Origin: a virus | Length of the DNA stretch: 30,959 bases | Strand: one strand, 5' to 3' | Virus record (IMG/VR): IMGVR_UViG_3300019776_000136 | Coordinates: 1 to 30,959 of that record | Notes under the pieces: generated by a model | What the model was told of the DNA's origin: nothing | What the model saw: only the letters and a program-made list of their open reading frames with translations | Database searches by the model: none | Position numbers and translations under genes: made by a program | In this document: positions 24,120-30,342 of the stretch, one piece after another | Position numbering within the stretch: the stretch's first letter is position 1 | Layout of the letters: each line of letters starts with the position of its first letter

Positions 24120-24938
24120 ATGACACAAGTCGCACAAAGTATCCAAAAAATGACTATTGGAAATTTCTTAAATTTCCCAAATACTCAAAAGTTTTTAGCC
24201 GACAATTTGCAAGAAAATAAAAAGGAATTTGTATCCAATTTATTAGCTCTTTGCGATGGGGATGCTAATTTAGCAGAATGCGAGCCGCATCGTTTAATGA
24301 TGTGCGCAATGAATGCAACTGCCTTAAATCTTCCTTTAAACAAGAACTTAGGATACGCCTACATTATCCCTTACAAAGGCATTCCGTCATTCCAAATTGG
24401 ATACAAGGGATTAATCCAGTTAGCTTTGCGTTCAGGGCAATACAAGTATCTAAATGCCACCGAGGTAAGGGAAGGGGAATTATCACGCAATAAAATTACG
24501 GGAGAAATTAAATTTACTGGGGATAATCCAGACGGTGCAATTGTTGGATATGTGGCATTTTTAGAGCTTAAAAATGGGTTTACAGCTTCACTTTACATGA
24601 GTGAAGCCGAAATTGAAAAACACGCTTTGCGTTTTAGCAAAATGTACCAAAGTGATAAGCAATATGGCAAAAGGGTAAGCAAATGGAGCGATACAGATGC
24701 ACGCCCTAAGATGGCCATTAAAACCGTATTAAAGGGGCTACTTGGTACTTATGGAGTTTTATCTACCGAAATGCAGAAAGCTTTTGAAATTGATTCATCA
24801 GAAGAAAATGGAAGTTACGAAGATGTTACACCCGCAAAACGTGGAACGGTAGAATCTATTGTTATCCTACAGGATGAGCCAAAAGAGCCGCAGGCTGCCT
24901 CTACGGAATTATTTGAAGCTGAAAAAGTTCAAATATAA
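24120..24938 (+). CDS. recT: RecT-family single-strand annealing protein
   Basis: RecT anneals complementary single strands and drives recombination and strand invasion in phages. Clear family signatures: LLALCDGDANLAECEPHRLM at about 41-60, MNATALNLPLNKNLGYAYII (64-83), YKGIPSFQIGYKGLIQLALR (85-104), then SGQYKYLNATEVREGEL and GAIVGYVAFLEL. DTDARPKMAIKTVLKGLLGTYG near 190-212 is the second core region. The C-terminus is acidic and flexible, as usual. The ATG follows TTAATCAATTCAAAAAC. A TAATG overlap couples it to the nuclease gene, so both products should be made together. Confidence 0.94.
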   Translation: MTQVAQSIQKMTIGNFLNFPNTQKFLADNLQENKKEFVSNLLALCDGDANLAECEPHRLMMCAMNATALNLPLNKNLGYAYIIPYKGIPSFQIGYKGLIQLALRSGQYKYLNATEVREGELSRNKITGEIKFTGDNPDGAIVGYVAFLELKNGFTASLYMSEAEIEKHALRFSKMYQSDKQYGKRVSKWSDTDARPKMAIKTVLKGLLGTYGVLSTEMQKAFEIDSSEENGSYEDVTPAKRGTVESIVILQDEPKEPQAASTELFEAEKVQI

Positions 24939-25558
24939 TGCACAACGTTTTAGCATCTGGAAGCCTAGGGAACTGCGTAATTTACCACGAATCTATTGTG
25001 GTGGATATGGGGGTTCCCTACTCCAAAATCGAGCCTTACATCAAAAGTCTGCAAATCGTTCTGTTATCGCACGAGCATGGTGACCATATTAATTTATCAA
25101 CGATTAAAAGATTGGCATTCGAGCGGCCAGCTCTGCGCTTTGCCTGTGGTGACTTTTTGGTTCATAAAATAGAAGGAATTAAAAACATCGATATTTTGGA
25201 GCATGGTAAAATGTACGATTACGGCCAATTTCAAATTTCTCCAGTCGTTTTGTATCACAACGTAAAAAACTACGGATTCCGAATCTTTAAGGATGGAACC
25301 AAGATTTTTCACGCCACCGATACAGCGCATTTGGATGGTATCTCGGCTAAAGGTTACGACCTATACGCAATCGAACACAATTGGAACGAAGATACTGCAT
25401 TTGACATTATCCAGAAAAAGCGTGAACTAGGGGAATTTTCTCACATTGAAGGGGCAATAAATAGCCACCTTTCAGAGCAAAAAGCACGAGATTTTATTTT
25501 TAAAAACAAATCGGAGCATTCAAAAGTTTTGAGGCTTCATGAATCTAAATCAAATTAA
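24938..25558 (+). CDS. metallo-beta-lactamase-fold nuclease, RecT partner
   Basis: A 206-aa metal-dependent hydrolase. The zinc motif SHEHGDH (residues 44-50, giving His45, His47, Asp49 and His50) is complete. Further ligands are likely His107, Asp128 in FHATDTAH and His147 in IEHNWNE. The start MHNVLASGSLGNCVIY resembles the YycJ/WalJ branch of the fold, whose members act on DNA. RecT is normally paired with a 5'-3' exonuclease. None of the usual YqaJ or lambda Exo type is present here, so this gene, coupled to recT by TAATG, probably fills that role. Confidence 0.85.
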   Translation: MHNVLASGSLGNCVIYHESIVVDMGVPYSKIEPYIKSLQIVLLSHEHGDHINLSTIKRLAFERPALRFACGDFLVHKIEGIKNIDILEHGKMYDYGQFQISPVVLYHNVKNYGFRIFKDGTKIFHATDTAHLDGISAKGYDLYAIEHNWNEDTAFDIIQKKRELGEFSHIEGAINSHLSEQKARDFIFKNKSEHSKVLRLHESKSN

Positions 25559-25560
25559 TT

Positions 25561-25788
25561 ATGGCAAATGACAAAGTTTTTGCACAAGGTATTTACTTTA
25601 AAATAAAAGATAGTGATCCTGTATTCGTACTTGGTCAATTATCTTTTAGCGTTGATAGGGCTATTGAGTTTTTGCTAGCCCACAAAAATAGTTCAGGGTA
25701 TGTAAACTGCGATGTTAAGCGGAATTTTGAAGGTAAAATTTACATTGAATTGGACACTTTTCAACCAAACCAACAAAATGGCAATTAA
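25561..25788 (+). CDS. small recombination-operon protein, unknown (75 aa)
   Basis: Begins 2 nt after the nuclease gene. The sequence (VFAQGIYFKIKDSDPVFVLG, QLSFSVDRAIEFLLAHKN, GYVNCDVKRNFEGKIYIELD) reads as a compact beta-alpha-beta domain and recalls small phage proteins found near single-strand binding and recombination genes. No activity can be assigned. The next gene starts within its last codons. Confidence 0.72.
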   Translation: MANDKVFAQGIYFKIKDSDPVFVLGQLSFSVDRAIEFLLAHKNSSGYVNCDVKRNFEGKIYIELDTFQPNQQNGN

Positions 25789-26074
25789 ACCAATCGAGCA
25801 GTACATCAAAGAAAATCCAGCGGTTTGGGATTACTTTCAAAAGTATGCATTTGAGCTTATCAATAACGGATCAAAGCGTTTAGGCTCTAAGATGATATTT
25901 GAACGTATCAGGTACGAGGCTAAATTCAGGAAATTGACTGAATTTAAATGCGACAATAACTATACCGCCGAAATGGCCCGAAAATTTGAGCAGGTTTATC
26001 CAATGTATGCAGGTATTTTTGAAAAAAGGATTTGCAAGTCTACAATCGGGGATAAAAATAATCGAATTAATTAA
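25778..26074 (+). CDS. small helical protein, unknown (98 aa)
   Basis: The ATG at 25778 (leader CAACAAA) gives MAIKPIEQYIKENPAVWDYF and fits better than an ATG 66 nt upstream, which would lie deep in the previous gene. The protein is helical and basic: FQKYAFELINNGSKRLGSKM, IFERIRYEAKFRKLTEFKCD, MARKFEQVYPMYAGIFEKRI. The layout (a helix-rich body with NNGSKRLGSKMIFERIR) suggests nucleic-acid binding. It overlaps the previous gene by 11 nt. Confidence 0.72.
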   Translation: MAIKPIEQYIKENPAVWDYFQKYAFELINNGSKRLGSKMIFERIRYEAKFRKLTEFKCDNNYTAEMARKFEQVYPMYAGIFEKRICKSTIGDKNNRIN

Positions 26075-26094
26075 TTAAAAATTTAATCAAAAAA

Positions 26095-26649
26095 ATGAAA
26101 GCACTACACAAAATCGCTGGCCATGATGATTTAAGGCCATCATTCCGTTACATAGAACTGAAAGACAAATATTTTTCGGTTACAGATGCACACATGTTGT
26201 TGCGCATACCGCAGGAGGAAGTCTTTACGCCAGAAACCTTGGCGCAACTACCTGAACATTGCTACTTTGATTCCTATTTCTGGAACATGTCAAATGTCAG
26301 CAAGTCGAAATATCAAGCACTTCAAAATGGCCTAATAAAGTGCTACAATAAAGACCTAAAAATAATAGGTTTTTTGCCTTTTCTTACCCTTGATGAGTTT
26401 AACGATAAAGTTGGTAAATACGTGGATATTTTAACGGCTATTCCATCAAAAGACCAGCGCATGATGGTGAACCGAATTAGCCTTAATGCAAATTATCTGA
26501 AAACAATGTCCGATGTGATGGGCGGGGTTCCATTTTGCCTTGAGTTTAACGGAGAGAACAAAGGAATAGTAATGGAGTTTTCAGGAAGCGGGGCTATTGG
26601 CTTAGTTATGCCAATGTTAATAAGCCAATATGATCATAGTTTTAATTAA
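26095..26649 (+). CDS. sliding-clamp-like protein (184 aa)
   Basis: The order of segments recalls part of a DNA polymerase III beta clamp. FRYIELKDKYFSVTDAHMLL (residues 17-36) matches the strand / TD / strand opening of a clamp domain. Then come DKVGKYVDILTAIP (about 104-117, like the Y-P-x-x-x-I-P linker), ISLNANYLKTMSDVMGG (about 127-143, like the domain 3 opening) and GIVMEFSGSGAIGLVMPMLI at the end (like the closing MPM strand). At 184 aa it is about half a bacterial clamp. It would raise polymerase processivity or tether phage proteins to DNA. The call is from pattern alone. Confidence 0.7.
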   Translation: MKALHKIAGHDDLRPSFRYIELKDKYFSVTDAHMLLRIPQEEVFTPETLAQLPEHCYFDSYFWNMSNVSKSKYQALQNGLIKCYNKDLKIIGFLPFLTLDEFNDKVGKYVDILTAIPSKDQRMMVNRISLNANYLKTMSDVMGGVPFCLEFNGENKGIVMEFSGSGAIGLVMPMLISQYDHSFN

Positions 26650-26671
26650 TTACAAAATTTTGTAATTAATT
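26644..26671 (+). repeat. 28-bp perfect palindrome
   Basis: AATTAATTACAAAA (26644-26657) is followed at once by its exact reverse complement TTTTGTAATTAATT (26658-26671). It contains the stop codon of the upstream gene and lies just ahead of a possible -7 box (TATATTG, 26674-26680). It may be an operator for the structured RNA, or a weak 3' hairpin for the upstream mRNA. Confidence 0.75.
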
Positions 26672-26689
26672 GTTATATTGCAGTATAAA

Positions 26690-26781
26690 ATTAGCTTAGA
26701 GGGTAGGAGTTCTAAGGTAATTGAGGTTTCCAAGACCAAGCCCCGATTTGCACTCCTACGCATTTTGGGGCTATTTTTTTT
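26690..26781 (+). ncRNA. structured RNA with two hairpins and a kissing loop
   Basis: This 151-nt gap has no gene. Hairpin 1 pairs CTTAGA (26695-26700) with TCTAAG (26711-26716) around GGGTAGGAGT. Hairpin 2 pairs AGCCCCGA (26739-26746) with TTGGGGCT (26765-26772), then TGC with GCA closing an 8-nt loop ACTCCTAC (26752-26759). That loop is the exact complement of GTAGGAGT (26703-26710) in loop 1. Eight Ts (26774-26781) make hairpin 2 a terminator. The region ends 19 nt before the next ATG. It may be a free small RNA or an attenuator leader for the replication genes; the 5' end near 26690 is estimated. Confidence 0.65.
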
Positions 26782-26800
26782 ATGCTTAATCAAATAATTT

Positions 26801-27037
26801 ATGACACATTCACCTGCATATATAAATTTGTTTTGCGAATTATTTCCGGAACATAAAGAAGTTGCACATTCCGAACTTAGCATCATTATGGTTGTCGATT
26901 GTTTGACACCTGAAGCCATTTTGAATTGCAAAACGATTAAACAATCACATTATCTTGCAACAAGGCAAATAATGGTCAATCGTTTGCGACGTTTGGATGA
27001 ACAAGATAAATTGCATTCACGAAATAAAGTAAATTAA
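26801..27037 (+). CDS. small protein before the replication initiator, unknown (78 aa)
   Basis: First gene after the structured RNA; the leader CTTAATCAAATAATTT precedes the ATG. The body appears helical (SELSIIMVVDCLTPEAIL), with a basic C-terminal half (KQSHYLATRQIMVNRLRRLD) that could bind nucleic acid. It ends 1 nt before the initiator gene. No family recognised. Confidence 0.7.
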   Translation: MTHSPAYINLFCELFPEHKEVAHSELSIIMVVDCLTPEAILNCKTIKQSHYLATRQIMVNRLRRLDEQDKLHSRNKVN

Positions 27038-27038
27038 A

Positions 27039-27899
27039 ATGGCACGTCTTAGAAGTATATCCACCGCATTTTGGAGTGATCCATTTATTGAAGATTGCAC
27101 ACCAAATGAAAAATTGCTTTTTCTTTATTTAATTACAAATGAAAAAACAAACATGCTTGGAATTTATGAAGCAAGTGTGAAGAAGATTGCATTTGAAACA
27201 GGAATACCAATGGAAGTCGTTCGAAAGTCTTTGGAACGATTTGAAACCATTGGAAGATTGCGATATATTCAAAATCATGTTGTGTTAATTAACTTCATGA
27301 AGCATCAAAATTTCAATTTTAACATGAAAAAATCTGCAATAGAGGCTTATAACGAACTTCCAGAGTTTTTAAAGCTTGAAAATTTGCAAGAAATACCAAA
27401 GGATTCGGAAGGGTTCGAAACCCTTTGCAAAGCATTCGGAATGGTTCGGAAAGAAGAATATGAAGTAGAAGAAGAAGTTGAATATGAAGTAGAAGAAGAA
27501 ATAGAAGTAATGAAGGGTTTCGATTTTTTTTGGAATTCTTATCCTTTAAAAACTGGGAAAGCAAAATCCTTAATTGCCTTTAAAAAAATCAAACTGGGGG
27601 CGCGCGAAAATTTCTTTGAATATTTGCGAGAATATTGCGAATATCTGGAAGTCGCAAAGTGGAGGCAAGCATCAGCACCAGTAGTCTTTATCAACAAGTT
27701 TCTGAAAAATGGGAGGGATGAAGATTACCAGGAGCTGAAAAGGGTTGAACTTGAAAAACAAAATCAAGGATCTAATCAAAACCAAGATCCAAAGCAAGGC
27801 AAAATGGCAAAGCACTTGGAAATAATGACACCAGTTTATGAAGAAGCTAAACAACAAATGAGAGATGGAACTTATCGGAATCCCTTTAAAATTAGCTAA
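27039..27899 (+). CDS. replication initiator, winged-helix type
   Basis: A 286-aa protein of the phage replication initiator type. The N-terminal winged helix (about 1-110) contains ISTAFWSDPFIEDCTPNEKL, LFLYLITNEKTNMLGIYEAS and KIAFETGIPMEVVRKSLERF, as in lambda O-like and DnaD-like proteins. A very acidic linker follows (about 137-155, Glu/Val/Tyr repeats). A second helical domain (about 158-228) contains FDFFWNSYPLKTGKAKSLIA, LREYCEYLEVAKWRQASAPV and FINKFLKNGRDEDY, typical of phage replication proteins. The tail is Gln/Asn-rich. The linker DNA holds direct repeats that may be the origin, as in lambda O. It overlaps the next gene by 35 nt. Confidence 0.85.
   Translation: MARLRSISTAFWSDPFIEDCTPNEKLLFLYLITNEKTNMLGIYEASVKKIAFETGIPMEVVRKSLERFETIGRLRYIQNHVVLINFMKHQNFNFNMKKSAIEAYNELPEFLKLENLQEIPKDSEGFETLCKAFGMVRKEEYEVEEEVEYEVEEEIEVMKGFDFFWNSYPLKTGKAKSLIAFKKIKLGARENFFEYLREYCEYLEVAKWRQASAPVVFINKFLKNGRDEDYQELKRVELEKQNQGSNQNQDPKQGKMAKHLEIMTPVYEEAKQQMRDGTYRNPFKIS
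27403..27500 (+). repeat. iteron-like repeats, candidate replication origin
   Basis: Inside the initiator gene, ATTCGGAAGGGTTCG (27403-27417) recurs as ATTCGGAATGGTTCG (27434-27448), one mismatch, 31-nt period. Between them is an inverted repeat AAGGGTT-CGA-AACCCTT (27409-27425). Two perfect 21-bp direct repeats follow (27456-27476 and 27480-27500, period 24), almost pure purine on this strand. Iterons followed by an easily melted purine tract within the initiator gene is the layout of the lambda origin. Confidence 0.5.
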
Positions 27900-28587
27900 C
27901 AGCACTTTAACGGTGCATGAGCAAAGAATTTATGACGCTACATTATCGGTTAGGCTGGTAAATCTGGATGAAGAAGCAAAATTGAATATTGTCGGAAAGA
28001 TATTTTTGACGGCAAAATCAAGGCTTGGATTAAATACGACTTCAAAGGAAGATGAAATGATACTTAGGGACGTACTTCTAGAGGATTTAGAGCAGTTTAA
28101 AGGCTTGACCGAGGTGGAAGTATTATCGGCCTTAAAATCGGGCCTTAATGGGGAGTATTTGGGTAAAAATGAATCAAGCGTTTTTTTTAATTCTTCAAAC
28201 TTTGTGCAATGGGTAAAAAAGTACATCGAGCAAAAAGCCGAGGTTATGAAAAAAGTCGCACTAGCTAAAAAGATTGAACCAGCAAAACCAAAGCCAACAG
28301 ATGCCGAAATGAAAGCGGAGGCAATATCTATCGCAAATTCGTATGTTCGAAAGGTTGCGGAGGCTGAAAATAAAGAAGATGTTTACCAATGGGCAGGAGG
28401 ATTAAATTTTCTTTATGACATAGCTAATAATCATAAATTGATACCTTTTACAGGCCCAAGAAAGCGAGAAATATTGGCTTTATGCAATAACGATATTGAT
28501 TTAGCAAAGTCAGAAACTTACAAACTTTGGATTACCGAAATGGCAGAAAATGGAATGAGTTTAGATGAAAATGGGGGAATGGTATGA
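27865..28587 (+). CDS. replication-region protein, unknown (240 aa)
   Basis: Begins 35 nt inside the initiator gene and ends in an ATGA overlap with the HNH gene, so it is part of the replication operon. The protein is helical. The segment TVHEQRIYDATLSVRLVNLD at about 16-35 is followed by GKIFLTAKSRLGL, LRDVLLEDLEQFKGLTEVEV (about 68-87) and VQWVKKYIEQKAEVMKKVAL (about 114-133). A Lys/Pro/Ala linker follows (about 134-145), then a C-terminal helical part. In lambda-like phages the gene after the initiator encodes a helicase loader, and this protein could do that job, but I see no AAA+ motif. Not recognised by sequence. Confidence 0.75.
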   Translation: MELIGIPLKLANSTLTVHEQRIYDATLSVRLVNLDEEAKLNIVGKIFLTAKSRLGLNTTSKEDEMILRDVLLEDLEQFKGLTEVEVLSALKSGLNGEYLGKNESSVFFNSSNFVQWVKKYIEQKAEVMKKVALAKKIEPAKPKPTDAEMKAEAISIANSYVRKVAEAENKEDVYQWAGGLNFLYDIANNHKLIPFTGPRKREILALCNNDIDLAKSETYKLWITEMAENGMSLDENGGMV

Positions 28588-28940
28588 AAATAGATAGAAT
28601 AAAAGTTTACGAAAAATATAATGGCCATTGTGGTTATTGTGGCAAAGAAATAGCATTAAAAGAAATGCAAGTGGATCACATGATTCCAAAATCTGCAATT
28701 GGATATTATTTAAGAAATGATTCAAGCGCATTTGACAAAATTCATTCTTTTGATAACCTAATGCCAAGTTGTCGTCGATGCAATCACTACAAAAGAGCGG
28801 ATAATGTAGAGCAATTTAGATTTTCAATGAAAGATTTACATAAAAGGATTGAAAAAATTTATATTAATAAGGTGGCCGTAGATTTTAAAATGATTGAAAT
28901 AAAGCCATTTGACGGTAAATTTTATTTTGAAAAACAATGA
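28584..28940 (+). CDS. HNH endonuclease (118 aa)
   Basis: A small HNH nuclease. CGYCG (16-20) and CRRC (63-66) form a structural zinc site. The catalytic core is VDHMIP (30-35, with His32), NLMPSCRRCN (58-67) and His68. It could be a homing-type nuclease or part of phage DNA processing; packaging-type HNH genes usually sit next to the terminase, and this one does not. ATGA overlaps link it to genes on both sides, so it is an integral part of this operon rather than a loose insertion. Confidence 0.92.
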   Translation: MKIDRIKVYEKYNGHCGYCGKEIALKEMQVDHMIPKSAIGYYLRNDSSAFDKIHSFDNLMPSCRRCNHYKRADNVEQFRFSMKDLHKRIEKIYINKVAVDFKMIEIKPFDGKFYFEKQ

Positions 28941-29131
28941 CTGGACAATACAAAAATAAACACGATGGAAGCATTTTAGAGGTTTATCAGGAAGTAATAC
29001 GGAAGCAAATTATCTGGAAAGCCAGATGGATCAAGTCAGAAACCAAGCAAGGCGAATTTGATTTGACCGAAAATTTTAACAAGTTCGAAACTTTTAACTT
29101 AATCAAAAATGACAACCAAAGAAGCAAATAA
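28937..29131 (+). CDS. small protein, unknown (64 aa)
   Basis: Starts in an ATGA overlap with the HNH gene and ends 23 nt inside the next gene. It is a charged mixed-fold sequence (GQYKNKHDGSILEVYQEVIR, KQIIWKARWIKSETKQGEFD) that may form a small beta-sheet domain. No family recognised. Confidence 0.68.
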   Translation: MTGQYKNKHDGSILEVYQEVIRKQIIWKARWIKSETKQGEFDLTENFNKFETFNLIKNDNQRSK

Positions 29132-29468
29132 ATACCTTACATATTATTCAATGTGTAATTTCATGACCGATTTTATAGAAGATAAATGGGTTAGGTCAAA
29201 TGGGAATATTAAAAAGGTTAAGTATCTTACTAACCAACTTAAGCCTGAATTAGAAAAATCAATCAATCATATTTTTCAATCAAAGGAAACCGAAGGAGTG
29301 CAGATGTCTAATGTCTTAGACCAATTTGTTCAAGCTAGTTATGTTATGGAACACCTTTTTAAAATAGGCTTGGAAATGGATAACTTGGAAGATTCTAAAA
29401 AATATGAATTAAACCAAACGATGAATGATTTATTGCTTGAATATGGGATTAAACTAAACGATAATTAA
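29109..29468 (+). CDS. helical protein, unknown (119 aa)
   Basis: The ATG is preceded by ACTTAATCAAAA, the TTAATCAA leader seen before other early genes. Its sequence is strongly helical (LTYYSMCNFMTDFIEDKWVR, VKYLTNQLKPELEKSINHIF, VLDQFVQASYVMEHLFKIGL). It overlaps the gene before it by 23 nt and is followed 2 nt later by the next ATG. Function unknown. Confidence 0.72.
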   Translation: MTTKEANKYLTYYSMCNFMTDFIEDKWVRSNGNIKKVKYLTNQLKPELEKSINHIFQSKETEGVQMSNVLDQFVQASYVMEHLFKIGLEMDNLEDSKKYELNQTMNDLLLEYGIKLNDN

Positions 29469-29470
29469 TT

Positions 29471-29803
29471 ATGGAAACTAACTTAAAAGATTCAATAGTG
29501 GAAGAAGTTGTACAAGACTTGCAATCACGATCCGAAGTGGGAATTAAGAAGTACAATACCACATTAGACCGAGAAGATTTGACAACGGAGGATTGGATCC
29601 AACACGCATACGAGGAGGCGTTAGATTTTGCCTTGTACCTTAAACGGTTAAAAAAAGATATAATCGAGCAGAACCAGCAATTTGACCAGCTAGTGAAAGA
29701 GAATATTGCAATGAGTATCAACCTAAATACGGTTAAAAATGAGTTAGCAGAACTTAAAAAAGATGCTCACAATCTAAATAAACGCAGAAACTGGCATCAT
29801 TGA
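29471..29803 (+). CDS. MazG-like or related helical protein (110 aa)
   Basis: The first 60 residues contain DLQSRSEVGIKKYNTTLDRE then DLTTEDWIQHAYEEALDFAL and YLKRL. A motif of this kind (RS-x-VG-x-x-KY ... DWxQHAxEEAxDxAxYL) is typical of small phage proteins often labelled MazG-like nucleotide pyrophosphohydrolases, where the Glu/Asp cluster would bind metal. Residues 60-100 form a coiled coil. The catalytic assignment is uncertain, since the second acidic motif of MazG is not clear. Its TGA ends exactly where the second upstream element begins. Confidence 0.7.
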   Translation: METNLKDSIVEEVVQDLQSRSEVGIKKYNTTLDREDLTTEDWIQHAYEEALDFALYLKRLKKDIIEQNQQFDQLVKENIAMSINLNTVKNELAELKKDAHNLNKRRNWHH

Positions 29804-29819
29804 TACCGTTTGATAAATA
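29804..29819 (+). promoter_or_regulatory. 16-bp early upstream element, copy 2
   Basis: TACCGTTTGATAAATA differs at one base from the element at 22498-22513. It begins immediately after the stop of the previous gene and lies 66 nt upstream of TATCTTTC, a near match to the -7 consensus. Confidence 0.5.
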
Positions 29820-29869
29820 ATATAAATATTTTCAATATATTTCTACAAAACATTAGGAATCTATTATTA

Positions 29870-29877
29870 TATCTTTC
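29870..29877 (+). promoter_or_regulatory. possible second early promoter -7 box
   Basis: TATCTTTC differs by the last base from the early -7 box TATCTTTG (22560-22567) and is at a similar distance from its upstream element (66 versus 62 nt). No TTTG lies at a good -33 spacing. It sits 27 nt before the next ATG. Confidence 0.42.
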
Positions 29878-29903
29878 ATATTTACAAAACAAAACGATGT
29901 AAA

Positions 29904-30080
29904 ATGAAAAGACAGAATATAATAGTAGTAATTATTGATGGCGAAATAGAACTATGGAGCAATTTCAAGAAACTTTGCATAGCAAAAGGATTTGATGTTC
30001 TTCCTTATCACTCTTTAAAAGCATTGAAATTTCCAATAGAACACGGAGATTTTCAGATATACAAAGTGCCAGTAATGTAA
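29904..30080 (+). CDS. small protein, unknown (58 aa)
   Basis: An ORF of 58 codons after an A-rich leader (GATGTAAA). The product begins MKRQNIIVVIIDGEIELWSN, continues FKKLCIAKGFDVLPYHSLKA and ends LKFPIEHGDFQIYKVPVM. The strand / turn / helix / strand order and its even composition look like a real small domain. I recognise no family, though similar small conserved proteins are common in Bacteroidetes phages. It is the first gene after the second upstream element. Confidence 0.7.
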   Translation: MKRQNIIVVIIDGEIELWSNFKKLCIAKGFDVLPYHSLKALKFPIEHGDFQIYKVPVM

Positions 30081-30106
30081 ATTAAACTTAATCAATTCTA
30101 AAAAAC

Positions 30107-30340
30107 ATGAAAAAACCCATCATTTTAGGCATTTTAGCACTAGGATTGCTTTATGCCTTAACTCCGAAAAACGAACCCGATGTAAGGGTTTACGACTATG
30201 CCACGATCACAGAAATTCCAAACGATTTTCATGAGGATTACGATTCTACGTTTGTCGATGGCACAACTGATTGTATCCATTTTACATTTAAGGCAAAACA
30301 TAATTGCGATTTTATAGAAAACAATCCAATTTTTAAATAG
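30107..30340 (+). CDS. small membrane-anchored or exported protein (77 aa)
   Basis: The leader TTAATCAATTCTAAAAAAC precedes the ATG. MKKPIILGILALGLLYALTP is a basic start followed by a hydrophobic segment (residues 4-19), so the protein is exported or anchored with the rest outside the cytoplasm. The remainder is acidic (PNDFHEDYDSTFVDG) with two Cys residues (about 56 and 67) that could pair outside the membrane. There is no lipobox. Function unknown. Confidence 0.7.
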   Translation: MKKPIILGILALGLLYALTPKNEPDVRVYDYATITEIPNDFHEDYDSTFVDGTTDCIHFTFKAKHNCDFIENNPIFK

Positions 30341-30342
30341 TT

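Noticed and set aside
24278-25083. Other-frame open stretches within recT and the nuclease gene (24278-24493 and 24859-25083, + strand)
   Set aside because: They lie wholly or mostly inside strongly recognised genes in another frame and have no leader or domain.
25712-25777. Earlier ATG (25712) for the 98-aa gene
   Set aside because: It would overlap the previous gene by 77 nt, and the extra residues look like a frame shadow; the ATG at 25778 has a good A-rich leader.
961-28767. Open stretches on the minus strand
   Set aside because: All lie opposite confident + strand genes, show no domain signatures and no promoters. I see no minus-strand gene in the window.
28584-28940. HNH gene as the packaging-associated endonuclease
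   Set aside because: In HK97-type phages that gene lies beside the terminase; this one is about 26 kb away inside the replication operon.
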